Part shown: positions 1-12,600 of the stretch, piece by piece | Position numbering within the stretch: the first letter of the stretch is position 1 | Layout: every line of letters starts with the position of its first letter | Source of the DNA: Apiospora phragmitis | Lineage: Eukaryota > Ascomycota > Sordariomycetes > Amphisphaeriales > Apiosporaceae | Length of the DNA: 64,000 nt | Direction: 5' to 3' | NCBI GenBank assembly: GCA_038363925.1 | Contig: JAQQWL010000005.1 | Span: 2,480,001 to 2,544,000 of the forward strand | Notes under the pieces: generated by a model | The model's input: the letters and a program-made list of their open reading frames with translations, nothing else | What the model was told of the DNA's origin: nothing | The model's database searches: none | Translations under genes and position numbers: made by a program

Positions 1-638
1 ACCTCGAAACGTACCTAGACCTGACTTGACCAAAGGGCTGGCACTGCCACATTCCTAGGTGTAACCAGTCCGCCACCCTTCCAGTCTCGTCCAGCTCTGT
101 TTCATCTCACATACGTCCAAAGTCCACATGCACACACACACGTCGACACACTCACTCACACTCATTCTCATTTCGTTGCCTAGAGGTCCTATTCGAAACC
201 TTTCCGTCAGTTGATCGATCGGTTGTCCCAGGGCTTGTTCTGTGGTATTGCGACTCGAAGTAGTACAAGTCGAAATTTAGGGTTGGGGAAAGTGCTGGAT
301 CACGTCGACTATCGGAAACCTACGACTCGACTGTCGGTGTCGTTCTTGATTGAATGGGCAGAAACTAATTGCTTGGTTGAGCCGCGGAAATATCTGGAAG
401 CAGGATTGGAGAAATTCATTGAAGAGAAAATTGGAAGCAACATCAGAACGACGCGCACCCTATGCCGCAACTCTCGTAGACGCAGTTCATCACCACGATC
501 GGCGCCGACAGCATCTTCTACATCGACACCTGGAATTTTCCCCGAGTACAGGTGCACCACAAAATCGAGTCCTACAGCAGATATCTCCCTACTTCAGCGC
601 GACTCTTTTGAGTCGGCGCGCTCTTTACCGTCGCCACC
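1..638 (+). promoter_or_regulatory. Upstream region and probable 5' leader of palI
   Basis: No protein gene is recognised here. A CA/CT-rich simple stretch lies at about 126-172. The part just before palI looks like a transcribed leader and has two very short upstream reading frames: ATG at 354-356 (four codons, stop 366-368) and ATG at 462-464 (five codons, stop 477-479). The next ATG is the palI start at 639. Whether these lie in the mRNA depends on the unknown transcription start. Confidence 0.4.
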
Positions 639-2817
639 ATGTTACGCCCCGCGACACCGTTAACGATCCTGCTATTCGCAGCATTCGCTATGCTCCTGCT
701 GTCTGTTCTTTCAACCCCCATCATCAAGGCCATACCTTTAGGGACGTTCAAGGGCACCAGCTTTGGAGTGTTTGGCTGGTGTAGAGGCGATACGTGCAGT
801 GGTATAGAAATTGGATACGATGCCAGTGCCATTGAGGCTGCCAAGTCGGGCGATTTCGATCTCCCCAACTCGGCGCGAAGCACCCTCTCGGCTATCCTGA
901 TCATTCACCCTGTCGCCGCCCTTTTCACCCTGATCATGCTCATCATGGCAGTAATTGCTCATATGCACTCGCCTTCTCATTCGTCTCGATACCTATTGGC
1001 ACTGTTCATTTTTGGTATACTCACTTTCTTAGTTTGTCTCCTTGCCTTCCTGATCGACGTCCTCTTATTCGTTCCTCATATGGCTTGGGGTTCATACATT
1101 GTCCTGGCCTCTACCATTTTGGTGGCTTTGAGCGGTCTGGTCTCGTGTGCTATGCGCCGTACTGTTGTTAGCAGAAAGGCCAGGAAAAAGCGAATCGCGG
1201 AGAACGCCGAAATGAGCGGCGAGAATTACTATAACCGCAACGCTCAACAACCTGTCCCTACTACAACGCCGGCCTCGATGCAACCTACAGTCCCGGTTGT
1301 AAGTGGTGCCAATGGACCTAGTGATAAGCTGCCTTCGTTTGCTACTTATGAGAAGAAGGACGATCGCAGCAGCGATGAGCGTATCCCTCTAACTTCTTCT
1401 TCGCCTTCCCAGCGGTCGCCAAACAATCCTCCTGTCGACATGCATGGCCCACCTAATGCTGTCTACGGTGGGGGCCCGCAGCGCTCAGGATCTAATCCGT
1501 CTCTCCCAAGAGATCAGTATGGAAATACGATCCAACCTCCTCAGGGAGCCTATGGTGTAAGGCGTGGACCATCCCAAGAACGCATGAACTCTAGAGGACG
1601 AGGTGGTGGTCCTCCACCCGCAGGCGCTCGTGGTCGAGGTGGCTACGGCAGAGGAGGTTATGGCTACGGTCCGCCCGCCGGTGGCAGAGGAGGTTACGGT
1701 GGACCAGGACGTGGCGGCTATGGACCTGGTCCGAACGGACGAGGAGGCTACGGACCACCGAGAGGAGGCTACGGTGCTGGGATGCGAGGAGGTCGGGGCC
1801 CTCCGCCCCCTAATTACGGCGGCAACGGGGGCTTTGACCGCCGCCCGCCGCCTGGTGACGCATACGGTGCCTATGGGCCGGCACGCAACGGATCTCCTGC
1901 GCCTGGAGTGCCTTATGGCGCGAATCCTTCAATGCCTAGTGTATCGACTGGAAATACGGGGACAGGAGGCTTCGAAGCTTACAATCCTGACCGAGTCAGT
2001 GAATTGCCCAGAGCGGAATCTCCACCCCCTTTACCGGGTACTGATAAAGATACTTCAGGGCCAGTGGGTCAGGCAGTAGAAATGGATGCTGCTACTGGCA
2101 GCCCTTCTCATGCGCCGCCAGGCTTTGGCCAGTTCAATGGTATAAGAGATAGCGACGCCGACGTGGCCGGCATGCTTGCGTTGCAACAGGCGAGGGTTCA
2201 AAGACACGACACTTACATGAGCGAGGCGTCAAGATACAGCCAGGACGAGTATGTTTTCCCCCAATCCGTATTTCTTCAATTGGCAGGTGATCACTAACCG
2301 CTTTGACAGCCAATACACGCCACCCCGACAAGCCTGGAACCAAGGCCCGGGGAGAAACTCTCCCAGGATGCCTTCGCCTCTCAATATTGGCTCACGGGCA
2401 GCAGAGCTCGCTTCTCAGACTCCCCCACCCCCAGCCCCAGCTGCCAGTGACTCAGGAAACTACTACGAAGATGTAGATCCGCGCTTCACCGAACCCCCAC
2501 CGCGAGCCCTTCAACCCGGCCCGGCCCCACTGCGTGACCCTATGCATGAGCCAAGCTACGATGATGATATGCATGCCGCAGCTGGAGCTAGGAGCCCGGC
2601 GCCTTCGGAGCGGTCCAACTTTACGTCCATTTCCCAGAGAGGTATCAATCCCCGCTACCAACCTCCTGCAGGCTACGGTCCAATGCCATCACGAAAACTA
2701 GCGAACCAAAACGAGGTCAATGTTCTTAACAATAATCCTGATTTCGAATTGGGTCCTGCTAGGAGGCCCGGTGGTGGTGGTGGTGGTATGCCTGGAGGTG
2801 CCTATCCCGGCTTATAA
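639..2817 (+). CDS. palI: PalI/Rim9-type pH-response membrane protein
   Basis: Exons 639-2248 and 2310-2817 (705 aa); the intron has a TCACTAAC branch site and a CAG acceptor. The N-terminal 170 residues carry four hydrophobic segments (about 8-27, 86-108, 118-143, 150-171), with a GWC(x4)C motif (Cys48, Cys53) in the first extracellular loop, as in the SUR7/PalI family. The rest is a long cytosolic tail: residues about 310-410 are Gly/Arg/Tyr-rich (repeated RGGYG and GYGPP), then Pro-rich to the end. In Aspergillus and yeast PalI/Rim9 helps the PalH/Rim21 sensor signal alkaline pH to PacC/Rim101 at the plasma membrane. The start is the first ATG giving the hydrophobic N-terminus; its context (CACCATG) is good. 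The reading frame is intact. Confidence 0.93.
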
Positions 2818-5507
2818 ACAAACGCCACATGGTTAAATAACAGACGCCTTGGGGCCATTCCTTTCGTGATCTACTCTTGCGATGCCCTTACTCGTTCTAT
2901 CAGGGACATGCTCCCTCTTCTTTGACTGGAATCACTCATACGTACCACTCATCTTCTCACCAACTATACGACCTTCTCCTCGCATCAGAATCTGTTCCAG
3001 TCTATTCTGACGACGAGCAAATCTATACTCTTTTCAAGTCATATACCCCCGGTCTCTTGACGACTATTTCACTCTCTGCTGAGACTCATCTCGGCTTTTT
3101 ACGTTTTAAAACGATTCTCATGATTTGGGAGCAGCGTCTTTCACTTGCATTGTGATGCATACGTGTCTAGAAAGCGCAATCCGTTTGCGAGTGTCCCTTC
3201 ATCTTCATTGGCAGGTTCAAGGTGTTTACATGTGCTCCCTCTGCTTCTGGCATTGGTCTGAGCATTTAAAAGGGGCGTTGAATTTCGAGTCATTAACCTT
3301 TCGTACCTAATGGTATAGTACATTTGTCTTCCCCAGCAGACGAGCCGAGGGAGCTGGGGTTTGGATGGAAAAGCTTGGTGCAGTGATATAATTGGCAAAG
3401 CCTTCTACGGCTCTGCCCTGCTTTGCTTGCAGATGCACATATTCGTATATACACGCATACATGGGTGTGCGTGTATTCGCGTACGACGATGTTGGAAACG
3501 CAAAGCGTAATAACATGAGCGCGCACACGCATAGTACCAAGCAACCTGTAATTAGTTGACATCTGCATGTAGTCGCAAACGTACTTACTGCGGAGAAGTG
3601 CAGGTGCCCTTGTTGGGCCCTGCAAAGCGAACGATTTTCACATCTTTCGACATAATAAAGTCACATTTTGAAGTAATTCTCGGTTGTAATGTGCTTTCTC
3701 TCGATCGTGCCTCTTCTGATTGGGCCTAACATCATTGGCATCCTGTCCACTTAGGCCCGAGTCTCTTACTGCAAATTCATCCATGCCTTCAAAAGGGGTG
3801 AACGTAACACCTTGTAAGCCAGCAGCCAGGAGCTGGTGACAGAAGAACCCGCCAGCTGAATGCGATTGGACGTGATCAGCCACCCCGCAAGTTGTCATCG
3901 TGCCTGGTACCGGGCAGTGGAAAGGGGGATCCTTGATCCTTCCAAAACCGAAACGAGATATTCCTTTTCGAAGGGTATAAGTTGTCATGGGCTGGGGCGG
4001 CACAGATACAAGCAGCACTCCACCGAGACTAGTAGCTTGAGGTCAAGTTTGCGAGAATGGTCTTGTCAGGAAAATCTGGTGAAACTTCATGCGCTCCGCT
4101 GTTGGTTGTGGTGCGTTCTGTTGCCGTGTTCACATTCGTGGTGGGATTGTATGGGCGTACGTTCACCTGACATGGCCTGGTGTTTGCTTATTGCTTGGCT
4201 GAATACTTACATGTACCCAAAGAGTTGGGTTGGTGAATTCGTTGCGGGTACATCATAATCGTCGTCAGAGTGCCATATTCACACTGCCCCTTTCTCTAAT
4301 CGCCCAGAGACATGCCCGATGTTCGTGTATAGAATCGCCATGACAAATCCTTGAAGCTTGCGACTTGCCTGGGATAGAGAAGGTGGTCGAGACACCCTAT
4401 GATGCTGGTGGTGGCTGAACGAATGTGAGCCGAAAAGAATAACAAACCACCACCTTCATATATTTCCTCCCAGTAGGTTGACTTGCGAGGCTAAGTCACG
4501 ACTGCTACTTGGCAGTAGAGTTGTGAATATACGTAATGTCGCATTCGTGTCCTCGGGACAAGTGTCGTTCAGAAACTCTGCCCAAGTTCGTCGTCATCTA
4601 TGGTGGAGGCCAGGCTCTGGTGGATTGCTGTCACGTCACATCTGATATACTAAGGACGACTTGCCAAGCCGTTGCGATCTGATCTCAGGGATCATCAGGG
4701 CGTGCCGGGCGTGCCATAACCGCAAGGTAGAGCGCGCTCATCACCAGCCGTAGTCGCAGCGCTTCTACCCCCAGGAACAACGTAATCATAGTAGGCGCTC
4801 CGAAAAGCTATGCTGTCCGTCGAGGGGCAAGGGACTAGGGAAGGGCTTTGGGTATGACGATTGAGTCCAGCTTCTCAAGAGGAAAGAAGACGAAAAGGAG
4901 GAGACAACTCCTCTGTACGACAAGGCTACATCCAAGGTGAAGGTTGGATCGGCCGATGAAATGAGGGAAAAGTGAGAAGCAAAAGCTGTACGCTGGTCTG
5001 GTACATATTCCGGGCAACAGGGGCAGTTTTTAAGAGGCGTTATGGTGGATTGCAACACGATGTGATGTGGGCGTTCATATATCATTATTGACTTTTATCT
5101 CGGCTCTATTCATCATCAGTCTTCGGCCTTGCGGTGCTCTCTCCTGGTAGTCTACAAGAACTGGCACTTCATCATAGACGCCTGCGGCCAGCTCGCAGAC
5201 ACTGCAACGACTGCCGTAACCCATCAAACATGCACTCATCACAGCAACTTTCCGAATGCCTGCCTTTCATATACATGTAACCGAGACATCAAGTGGCACA
5301 AAGACAAAGTTGAGTCGTTGGGTATTGGTGACTTTTTTCTTTTGTTCATGATCCTAAATGCCATGCTCGTAGAAAGTCATCAGTCCAGTTCGGACCAGAC
5401 CGGACGAGATCCATACTCGTAGAACCCCATGCAGATGTGAGTAAAAAGCAAACCGACCGAAGACCCAGTGAAAACGCAGCACAACACCCCCAAGCAACCG
5501 TATTCCT
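2818..5507. other. 2.7-kb stretch without a recognisable gene between palI and rpl21
   Basis: The left part is presumably the palI 3' UTR and the right end the rpl21 3' UTR. A minus-strand reading frame of 126 codons (3638-4018) and a plus-strand one of 132 codons (3860-4258) overlap. Neither resembles a family I know, and both look like chance frames. I searched both strands by eye for a mating-type HMG box or alpha box because of the gene neighbourhood and saw none. A rapidly evolving small gene with introns cannot be excluded. Confidence 0.5.
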
Positions 5508-6195
5508 CTAGATAGTCGTCTCGTAGGCCAGGGGAACAACGGTCTCGGGCTTGTTGTCCTTCATGGAGACGACGTGAGCCTCGCGGGGGGCAACCGGCAG
5601 GCGCTTGACCTGGACGGGGTTGCCGTCGGCCTTGGCCTGCTTCTTCAGCTCGGCGTTCTTCTTGACGCGCTTGATGAAGTCCTCACGCGAACGGGACAGC
5701 TGGACGTGCTCGATGCGGAGGTTGATGCGCTTCTCGATGTATCGGTGCTTCACCTTCTTGTAGATGATGACACCGACGGCGCTCTTGGTGACGTTGTAGA
5801 TGACGCCGGTCTTCCCGTGGTAAACCTTGTGGGGCATACCCTTCTGAACAGCACCGTTTGCCTTGATATCCACGATATCACCGACCCTGTGGCCAATTGT
5901 TAGAATTCCGCGTGTGCTCCCATTCCAAGTCGAATCGCAACGTACTTGTACTGGCGGAGGTATGTGGACAGCTGGATCATACCCTTCTGCCGGAAGTTCC
6001 GGGAAAAGGCATACTGTAAGACAGAAATTCATGTCAGCGATATTGTCCTCGGGTCATATTCCATCTATCGTCGTCCGCATTGCATTGGATTTCTCGAAAT
6101 CTCCAACCAAGCCAAAACATCTTCTAATTTTTTGTATTTTCTTTCGGAGTTGAACGTACTCTTGTACCAGCGCGGAGACCTGCAGCGTGACCCAT
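5508..6195 (-). CDS. rpl21: 60S ribosomal protein L21 (eL21)
   Basis: Three coding exons on the minus strand: 6160-6195, 5946-6013 and 5508-5886, totalling 160 aa, the usual family size. The protein starts MGHAAGLRAGTR and continues YAFSRNFRQKGMIQLSTYL, then VGDIVDIKANGAVQKGMPHK, all diagnostic of eL21, a cytosolic large-subunit protein. All introns are GT-AG and the frame is intact. The first exon codes for only 12 residues, as is common in fungal ribosomal protein genes. The gene is divergent from rps9 and shares a 575-base intergenic region with it. Confidence 0.97.
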
Positions 6196-6770
6196 CTTGA
6201 CGGTGTTGTGGTGTCGTTACTGAAGGGGGGTGGTGGTGATGTTCGGTTCGTGGGATTCTGAGATGATCGAACTTTTGCTGGACTAGGGATCTCCGCAGGT
6301 AACGGGAATTTTGGCTGGTAGGGCCTCTGGAATTTTTGTGGAAGACACGAAAGCCCGCTTGCCTGGTCTGTGCGGGGGGAGGTCTTGGTCTTTCCCACCT
6401 TTGCAAGCAGAAGCCCCAACTAATGAACTAGACTGGACCTGGTGTTAGGTAAGCCGCTGTGCCTGCCAGCCATTGCCAGCTCCCACTGAAGCCCATTTCA
6501 CTTGCCAGACGAAAACCCTAGACCCACCCTTATCGATTCGGCGCACCATCCACCACACGAATTCCGTCGCTTTTGCACTCACTTTGCCTGCGCGCTGTGC
6601 CAATTGTGTGTGGGTTTGGCTGGTCACGAATTTTGGTGCTGCTGGTCCTGCCTGTGGTCCTCTTTTTTTTCCATCTACCTCACGACACTTCGCACATATC
6701 CCACCTTCCCTCTTCTTCACATCGTCAATCTCCTCAACCGAAGAAGAAAGACAGCAGCAACGTCGTAAAA
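6196..6770. promoter_or_regulatory. Shared divergent promoter of rpl21 and rps9
   Basis: The 575 bases between the two ribosomal protein start codons must hold both promoters. At 6513-6520 is AAACCCTA, the telobox core that acts in ribosomal-protein promoters of many fungi and plants. A pyrimidine-rich run with an eight-T tract (about 6660-6690) precedes the rps9 start, typical of highly transcribed fungal genes. Function is inferred from motif and position only. Confidence 0.6.
6513..6520 (+). promoter_or_regulatory. Telobox-like motif in ribosomal protein promoter
   Basis: AAACCCTA matches the telomere-repeat-like telobox. In other fungi such sites in ribosomal protein promoters bind Myb/SANT factors such as Tbf1. 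It lies about 250 bases upstream of the rps9 ATG and 320 bases upstream of the rpl21 ATG. Confidence 0.45.
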
Positions 6771-7527
6771 ATGGCGCCTCTGTCTTACTCCAAGACTGCA
6801 AAGGTCCCCCGTCGCCCCTTCGAGGCCGCCCGACTGTCAGTATTCACCGGCCAATGAGCCAGAGCTTGTTCTCTGCTTAAGTCGTGATGATCAACGAAAC
6901 TGACTTTGGTATTTTCCCCCATGTAGTGACTCCGAGTTGAAGCTCGTTGGCGAGTACGGTCTGCGCAACAAGCGTGAGGTCTGGCGTGTCCAGCTCACCC
7001 TGTCCAAGATTCGTCGTGCTGCCCGGTAAGTGTTACTCTACACCTTTTACTCCAAAGTGGCAATTAGGACTTTTTCCACGGGGATATCAAATGCTAATAA
7101 ATCTTGCTCCTCCAACAGTCAGCTGCTTACCCTCGACGAGAAGGACCCCAAGCGTCTCTTCGAAGGCAATGCCCTCATTCGCCGCCTTGTGCGTGTCGGT
7201 GTCCTCGACGAGTCCCGCATGAAGCTCGATTACGTCCTGGCCCTGAAGGTTGAGGATTTCTTGGAGCGCCGCCTCCAGACTTGCGTCTACAAGCTCGGTC
7301 TCGCCAAGTCCATCCACCACGCCCGTGTCCTGATCCGCCAGCGCCACATCCGCGTCGGCAAGCAGATCGTCAACGTCCCTTCGTTCATCGTCCGTCTCGA
7401 CTCGCAGAAGCACATCGACTTCTCTCTGACCTCGCCCTTCGGTGGCGGCCGCCCCGGCCGTGTCCGAAGAAAGAAGGCCAAGGCTGCCGAGAAGGGTGAT
7501 GAAGGCGAGGAGGAGGAAGAAGAGTAA
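6771..7527 (+). CDS. rps9: 40S ribosomal protein S9 (uS4)
   Basis: Exons 6771-6835, 6927-7025 and 7119-7527; 190 aa, normal length. The start [18 protein letters not shown], the middle [20 protein letters not shown] and the S4 RNA-binding domain (about residues 105-170, with the segment [19 protein letters not shown]) identify uS4, which binds 18S rRNA early in small-subunit assembly. The C-terminus is lysine-rich then acidic (EEEEEE), as in other filamentous fungi. Branch sites AACTGAC and GCTAATA are visible in the introns. The frame is intact. It is head-to-head with rpl21 and convergent with slu7. Confidence 0.98.
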
Positions 7528-7800
7528 ATATCTCTCCCCTTACGATACTCCTAATGATTTTCATGAGGATCTTTAACTGGGCAGGAGATCCGGTCATCTC
7601 TCATACAATGAGCACGGGGGCTTGTACCATCCATAGCTCAAGGCGTTAGGCCAGGGGATCACGGAATGCATGAAAAGTTCATCACCTACAATGATACTAT
7701 ACTAGATTTTTGTTTTGATTTAATGTGATCGACGGTTTCACAGCCTTGACTCTGCTATCGTGATTGTGAAGATTAAATTTGATATCTAGACGGCTCTAGG

Positions 7801-9230
7801 CTATTGAACGAGCTCGTCCTTTCCCAGAAATTTTGCCATTGGATCAGCTGCTGCTGTCCGTTTCCTTCTATACTCCTCCATTTCTTCTTCCATCATCTCC
7901 TCTGCCGTACGCTTCTTAGCTACGGGCTTGGGTGGTTCTGCCTCCTTTTCACGAGCAGCCTCGGCATCTTGATCTGCTTGCTCCTCTACTGTAAGATTGC
8001 CTCCCGTCCTGTGTTGCTCAGCCAGCTCCCAGGCCTTCTTGCCCTCCTCTCCAGTGCAATAGCTGTTTTTGACAAAGGAGTGGCAGCAGGCGTAGCCCCA
8101 TTTGAAATTTGACCACCAACTGCCCCATACCGCAGTATGATTGTTGACAAAAACGTCCTCGGCGTACTTTGATTTGGCGGCAGCCTTGGGTGCTCCTTTG
8201 ATCAAGCCGGCTTCGTCGTACTCGACAAAGTGCTCCGACTCCGTGACCGCGACGTCCCGCAGCTCGGCCGGCATGCTGTGCTCCTCGCCGCCGTACTTGT
8301 CGGCCAGGGCCTTCAGGCGCTCCGCGCGCTTCTTCTCGGCCTCCTCCCGCTCCTTCTTGCGGTAGAACTCGCCGGCCGTCGGGTTTGCCTGCAAGTGCTG
8401 GCGGGTGTCGCCCGCCTTCTCCTGCGCCTCCCACGCGTAGCGCGTGGCCTGCTCGAACTCGGCGGCGTCGCCCGAGGCCCGCAGGTACCCTTCCTCGGCG
8501 AACAGCTGCGCCGCCTTGTCGGCCGTCGCGCCGGCGTCCACCATCTTGCGGGTCTTGGGGTCGTATTTGGCCGACTCCAGGTCCAGGTTCAGGAGGTACT
8601 TCGCCGTGTCCTCCCGTAACCGCAGCTGCCGCGTCGCCGTGCTCTGGTGCTTGCTCATATCCGACTCCTCGGCGTACTTCTCGCCGGCGTTCTGGCCGTC
8701 CTCATCCTCGCCGTCGTCGTCTTTGTCCTCGCCGGTCTTGCCGCCATCCTGTACTTGCTTTCGCAGCTCGTCCATCTGGTTGTAGCGCTCCACGACGTTG
8801 CGGTACTCGCGCGGGTCGTAGCCGTTCCAGCGATCGCGCTTGGCGTCCCAGCCCAGCTGCACGTCCTGGATCACCTCGTCGGCCTGGATGTCCTTGCCCG
8901 TCCACTTGGCGCCCTTGGCGCGGGGCCGGCTCAGGCAGTCTTTGGCCTTGTGCGTCATGGCGCCGCAGTTCTCGCATGCGCCTTTCCGGTACTTGGTCGC
9001 AGCGGGGCCGGCCTTCCGGCCGCGGTCGTACCATTTCGAGGTGTCGTCCTTGTTTTTCTGTTGCTGCAGACGCTGATGCTCTAGGTAGTCGGTGCTGTCG
9101 CCTGTTTCCTCGCCGGCGTAGAAGGGCCGTTTGCTGATGAAAGACGGGATGTAGACGTTCTCTTCTTTCGATGCGGCCGAAGCCTTGGTATGGGCGTCGT
9201 TCCGCCGGGACGGGGCGGTGGCGGCGGCAT
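7801..9230 (-). CDS. slu7: Pre-mRNA splicing factor Slu7
   Basis: Second-step splicing factor that helps 3' splice-site choice. The body is one open frame with [19 protein letters not shown], a CCHC zinc knuckle [14 protein letters not shown] (Cys86, Cys89, His94, Cys99), then [16 protein letters not shown] and a charged C-terminus ending [12 protein letters not shown], all hallmarks of Slu7. The best start is the ATG at 9230-9228 giving MPPPPP, usual for fungal Slu7, but it is one frame away from the body. A single missing base between about 9190 and 9228 (likely in the C/G runs just after the start) restores 476 aa. The only in-frame upstream start (9402) would add an unlikely 58-residue extension. 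Convergent with rps9, divergent from rev3. Confidence 0.94.
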
Positions 9231-9660
9231 GATGAAGAGGTTGGTTTGGCGAGAACAAAAGTAGGAACAGATGTGCAAAGCGGTAATGGTTGGCCACTAA
9301 GATGCCAACGTCCAGCTCAGACTGTCGGAGATACAAAAGTCGTAGATGTTGAGAAGAAGAGTAAAGTGAAGTTCCAGAATGTGGCTGGTGCCTGCAATGC
9401 ATCTTGGTAACTAAGCCAAGAACTTTAAAAGCTGTGGCTGGAGTTCAGGTTGCCACCTGACAATGCGATTGGCTAAAGCGCGTGTAACTGCTTATGAGTG
9501 ACGGGCGCGTCGCACCTCTCGATAAACGGCCGAAACAAAGCACTAATGGCAGTAATTGACGGTTATCTTGGTTTAGACGACGAAATACTGGGTTTGTTTT
9601 TCTTTGCTGCGTCAACTGTATGCTTGCCGGAACTGTCTATATGTGGCATTCGTCGCCATC
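9231..9660. promoter_or_regulatory. Divergent promoter region of slu7 and rev3
   Basis: A 430-base spacer between two divergent starts. It holds an ATTGG (inverted CCAAT) element at about 9469-9473. No other gene is seen. Confidence 0.4.
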
Positions 9661-12600
9661 ATGGACGTCTTCCGCGTGCGACTGAATTGCATAGACCATT
9701 ACCAGACAGCCCCCACCCAATATGACCCGCAGCTCCGGAACGGTGTCCATCCATCCCAGGCCCAGAAGGAACCAAAGCTTCCTGTCGTCCGGGTCTTTGG
9801 ATCGACGGAAACCGGCCAGAAAGTGTGTGCTCACATCCATGGAGCTTTGCCGTATCTCTACATAGAGTATGATGGTAGCTTATTGCCTGAAGATGGTATA
9901 CCCCCTTACTCCCAACCGTACGAGCCATGAACTGCTTTTTTTCTAATCATCAAGTGCAGTCGGTGCTTATATCTATCGTTTGCACCTCTCCATCGACCAT
10001 GCCCTGGCGGTGAGCTACCGGCGTAATGTATACGCCGAGGATCCCAAGTTCGTTGCCCGGATCACTCTCGCCAAGGGCATTCCCTTCTATGGCTTCTACG
10101 TGGGCTACCGGTTCTACCTCAAGATATACATGCTCAATCCTATGGTCATGACGAGGTTGGCCGAGCTGCTGCAACAGGGCGTCATTATGAAACGGAGATT
10201 CCAGCCATATGAGGCACATTTGCAGTACCTCCTACAATTCATGACCGATTATAACCTTTACGGCTGCGGCTATATCGAAAGTCGCAAGGTATCTTTTCGT
10301 GCCCCTGTACCGCGCCATGATGACGACGAGAACTCGATTCATCTATGGCACAGCCAGTCCGTCTCAGCTGCTTGTATCACAGATAGCTCAGATCTCCCTC
10401 GTGCCAGCCATTGCTCTATCGAGGTCGACATATGTGTCCAAGATATCCTCAACCGGCTTGAAATCAAGGAGAGGCAGTTGCATCACGATTTCGTTGAGAG
10501 AACTCATCCTTTATCACCGGACATGAAGCTCGTGCACAGTATGGCTGGCCTTTGGAAAGACGAAACCAGACGTCGGAAGAGGAGAATGAAGAACCCAGCA
10601 CCAGGGAGCAGTCCTTTTCCTGCCGACGCCCTTATCTCCATGTCAGCAGATCCTCGCAATTCTCAGGTACCTGGATGGATTCATGAAGAGGAATACCGGG
10701 AACAGATCGTGGACATGGTTCGGGAGGAAAACCGGAAGGGTGATGGAACCCAGGTCACCTTTGACAACTTCGTGAAGCCAATTCCGTTGGAAAACACTGT
10801 CAACACGCTTTTGCAATCGGTAGAGGACCTCTATCCGCAAAACCTTCGCCCGTCTCTTGGCCTACCTGTATTAGAGGCCGGTGCTGAGGTGCAGCCCGCG
10901 AGCAGCATTATTGTTGATGATCAGCAAATATTAGCGAACACCATGGGTGACGATGGCCTGTTCCCGGACGACTCGGACGAAGAGACTCTGCGAACCACAA
11001 AGACATCCACAAATTCTGCAGTAGGGCTTGGGAGCCGGACGAAAATTAAAGGAAGCCCGACAAAAACGACGCCCCTGGGTTCAGGGGCGCGGAACAATAC
11101 CATCCTACTGCAACCTTCTAACCATTTAAGTTTCTCAACTTCCACCCAGAACAAGCCCTATATAGGCCCTGATGTGCCGGAAGGATTTCCCGAGGGTGTC
11201 TACGTCAGTCGGCTAAAGTCGGGCAATTTCTCCCTATTCCAGTGTCGAAGAAACTGTTAGAAACCGCAAAGGAACATGGACTTGTTAGTAAAGTTACGAA
11301 AGATGTAAACTTGGATGTATCTCTGGATATGACCACGAAACGGCCCCCAACTCCGTCTCAAGGTGAACAGCACCCGAAACGTCGACGCGTAGAGTTTTTA
11401 CTGGATCATGAGGGCCAGACTCCAGGGGTTACCAAGAACTCCTCGCATGATCAGACCCCTGCAACGATTAGCCAGTCTATTACTCAGGCATCTTCGCAAG
11501 GGACACAGGCCAAAAAGAGAAGCCAAGGCTTTGGGGGTGGTACCAACCAAACTCTCAGCTTTCCAGTTGTGAAAGATCCAAACGATCCGAGCACGCGGCT
11601 ACGGCTTAGCCAACAGACCAGCTCTCAACAGAGTCAGGACAGCTCATACAAGAAACAAGTGACATTGGACTCGCTACCACCTGGGCATAACAGTTCGTTG
11701 GACAAGAGTCTCGAGCCGCCAAAGAAAACATATGACTTCCCGTCTCAAAGCATATCGAAGGCGAATGAAGTGACTTCAAGTATTGATGTGGGCTGTACAC
11801 CAAGACAAAATGCCCATTTCTTCATCTTCGCCACGCCACCACCTTTGGCCAAGGATGTTCTCGCTACCATGCAAGACAACAATCTTCCCGACGTCATCTA
11901 TCAAGATGCATATTATAGCAATGATAAGGACGTGCCTCAACGTACCCGTGAGTACGCAGGACAGGAATTCCGCTTGGAGAGTAACACCATCCCTTATCTC
12001 CCGGACTTCGATGAAATGGGTGGCTCTGCGGCAACCTTTGGCATCAAACTTGAGCACTCTGCTCTTAGGCCATCGGATGAAGAAGACTACAGAAGGAAGC
12101 GGCGGGAATGTAGTCTTCGAAGTTGGGAGTTTGCTCAGCCACCGCCTAGTTGCGTCGAGGTTGAGAAGTGGTGGCGGGACAGGAAAGGCGACATTGATAG
12201 CAAAGAACCTGCCTTGCAGATTCAAGACGACCCAGAACTTAAGCCTTACCTGTCTCAAATCGAAGGGGCCACACTCAAGAACAAACACGGCTTCAAATAT
12301 TCTCAAAAGAAGAAGTCTACAAGTGTTCAGTTCGAGGCACAGTACATGAGTACAATGAGCTTGGAGGTTCATGTCAATACGAGAGGAAGGCTAGTACCCA
12401 ACCCAGAAGAAGACGAGGTCCAGTGTATCTTCTGGTGTTCCAAGTCGGATGAACACCTCAATTCCAGTGATAGCAAGACGTCAGATGTCCGGTCCGGCAT
12501 TATCGTCGCATCCGAAGACGGTCTTATAGTTGAAAGAATACGGAGCCAGACGACTGCCGAAATATACGAGGAGAGCTCGGAACTGGATTTGATGGTGCGG

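Noticed and set aside
5249..5330. FPNAC-like stretch reminiscent of a MAT HMG-box start
   Set aside because: Only a few residues agree; the following sequence lacks the HMG-box pattern on inspection.
9231..9402. Upstream in-frame start of slu7 at 9402
   Set aside because: The added residues are unlike any Slu7 N-terminus, whereas MPPPPP at 9230 fits the family and needs just one base.
11196..11242. Frame change in rev3 here treated as a sequencing error
   Set aside because: A 47-base GT-AG intron with a CTAAA branch site and TTCCAG acceptor joins the frames in correct phase, so no error is needed.
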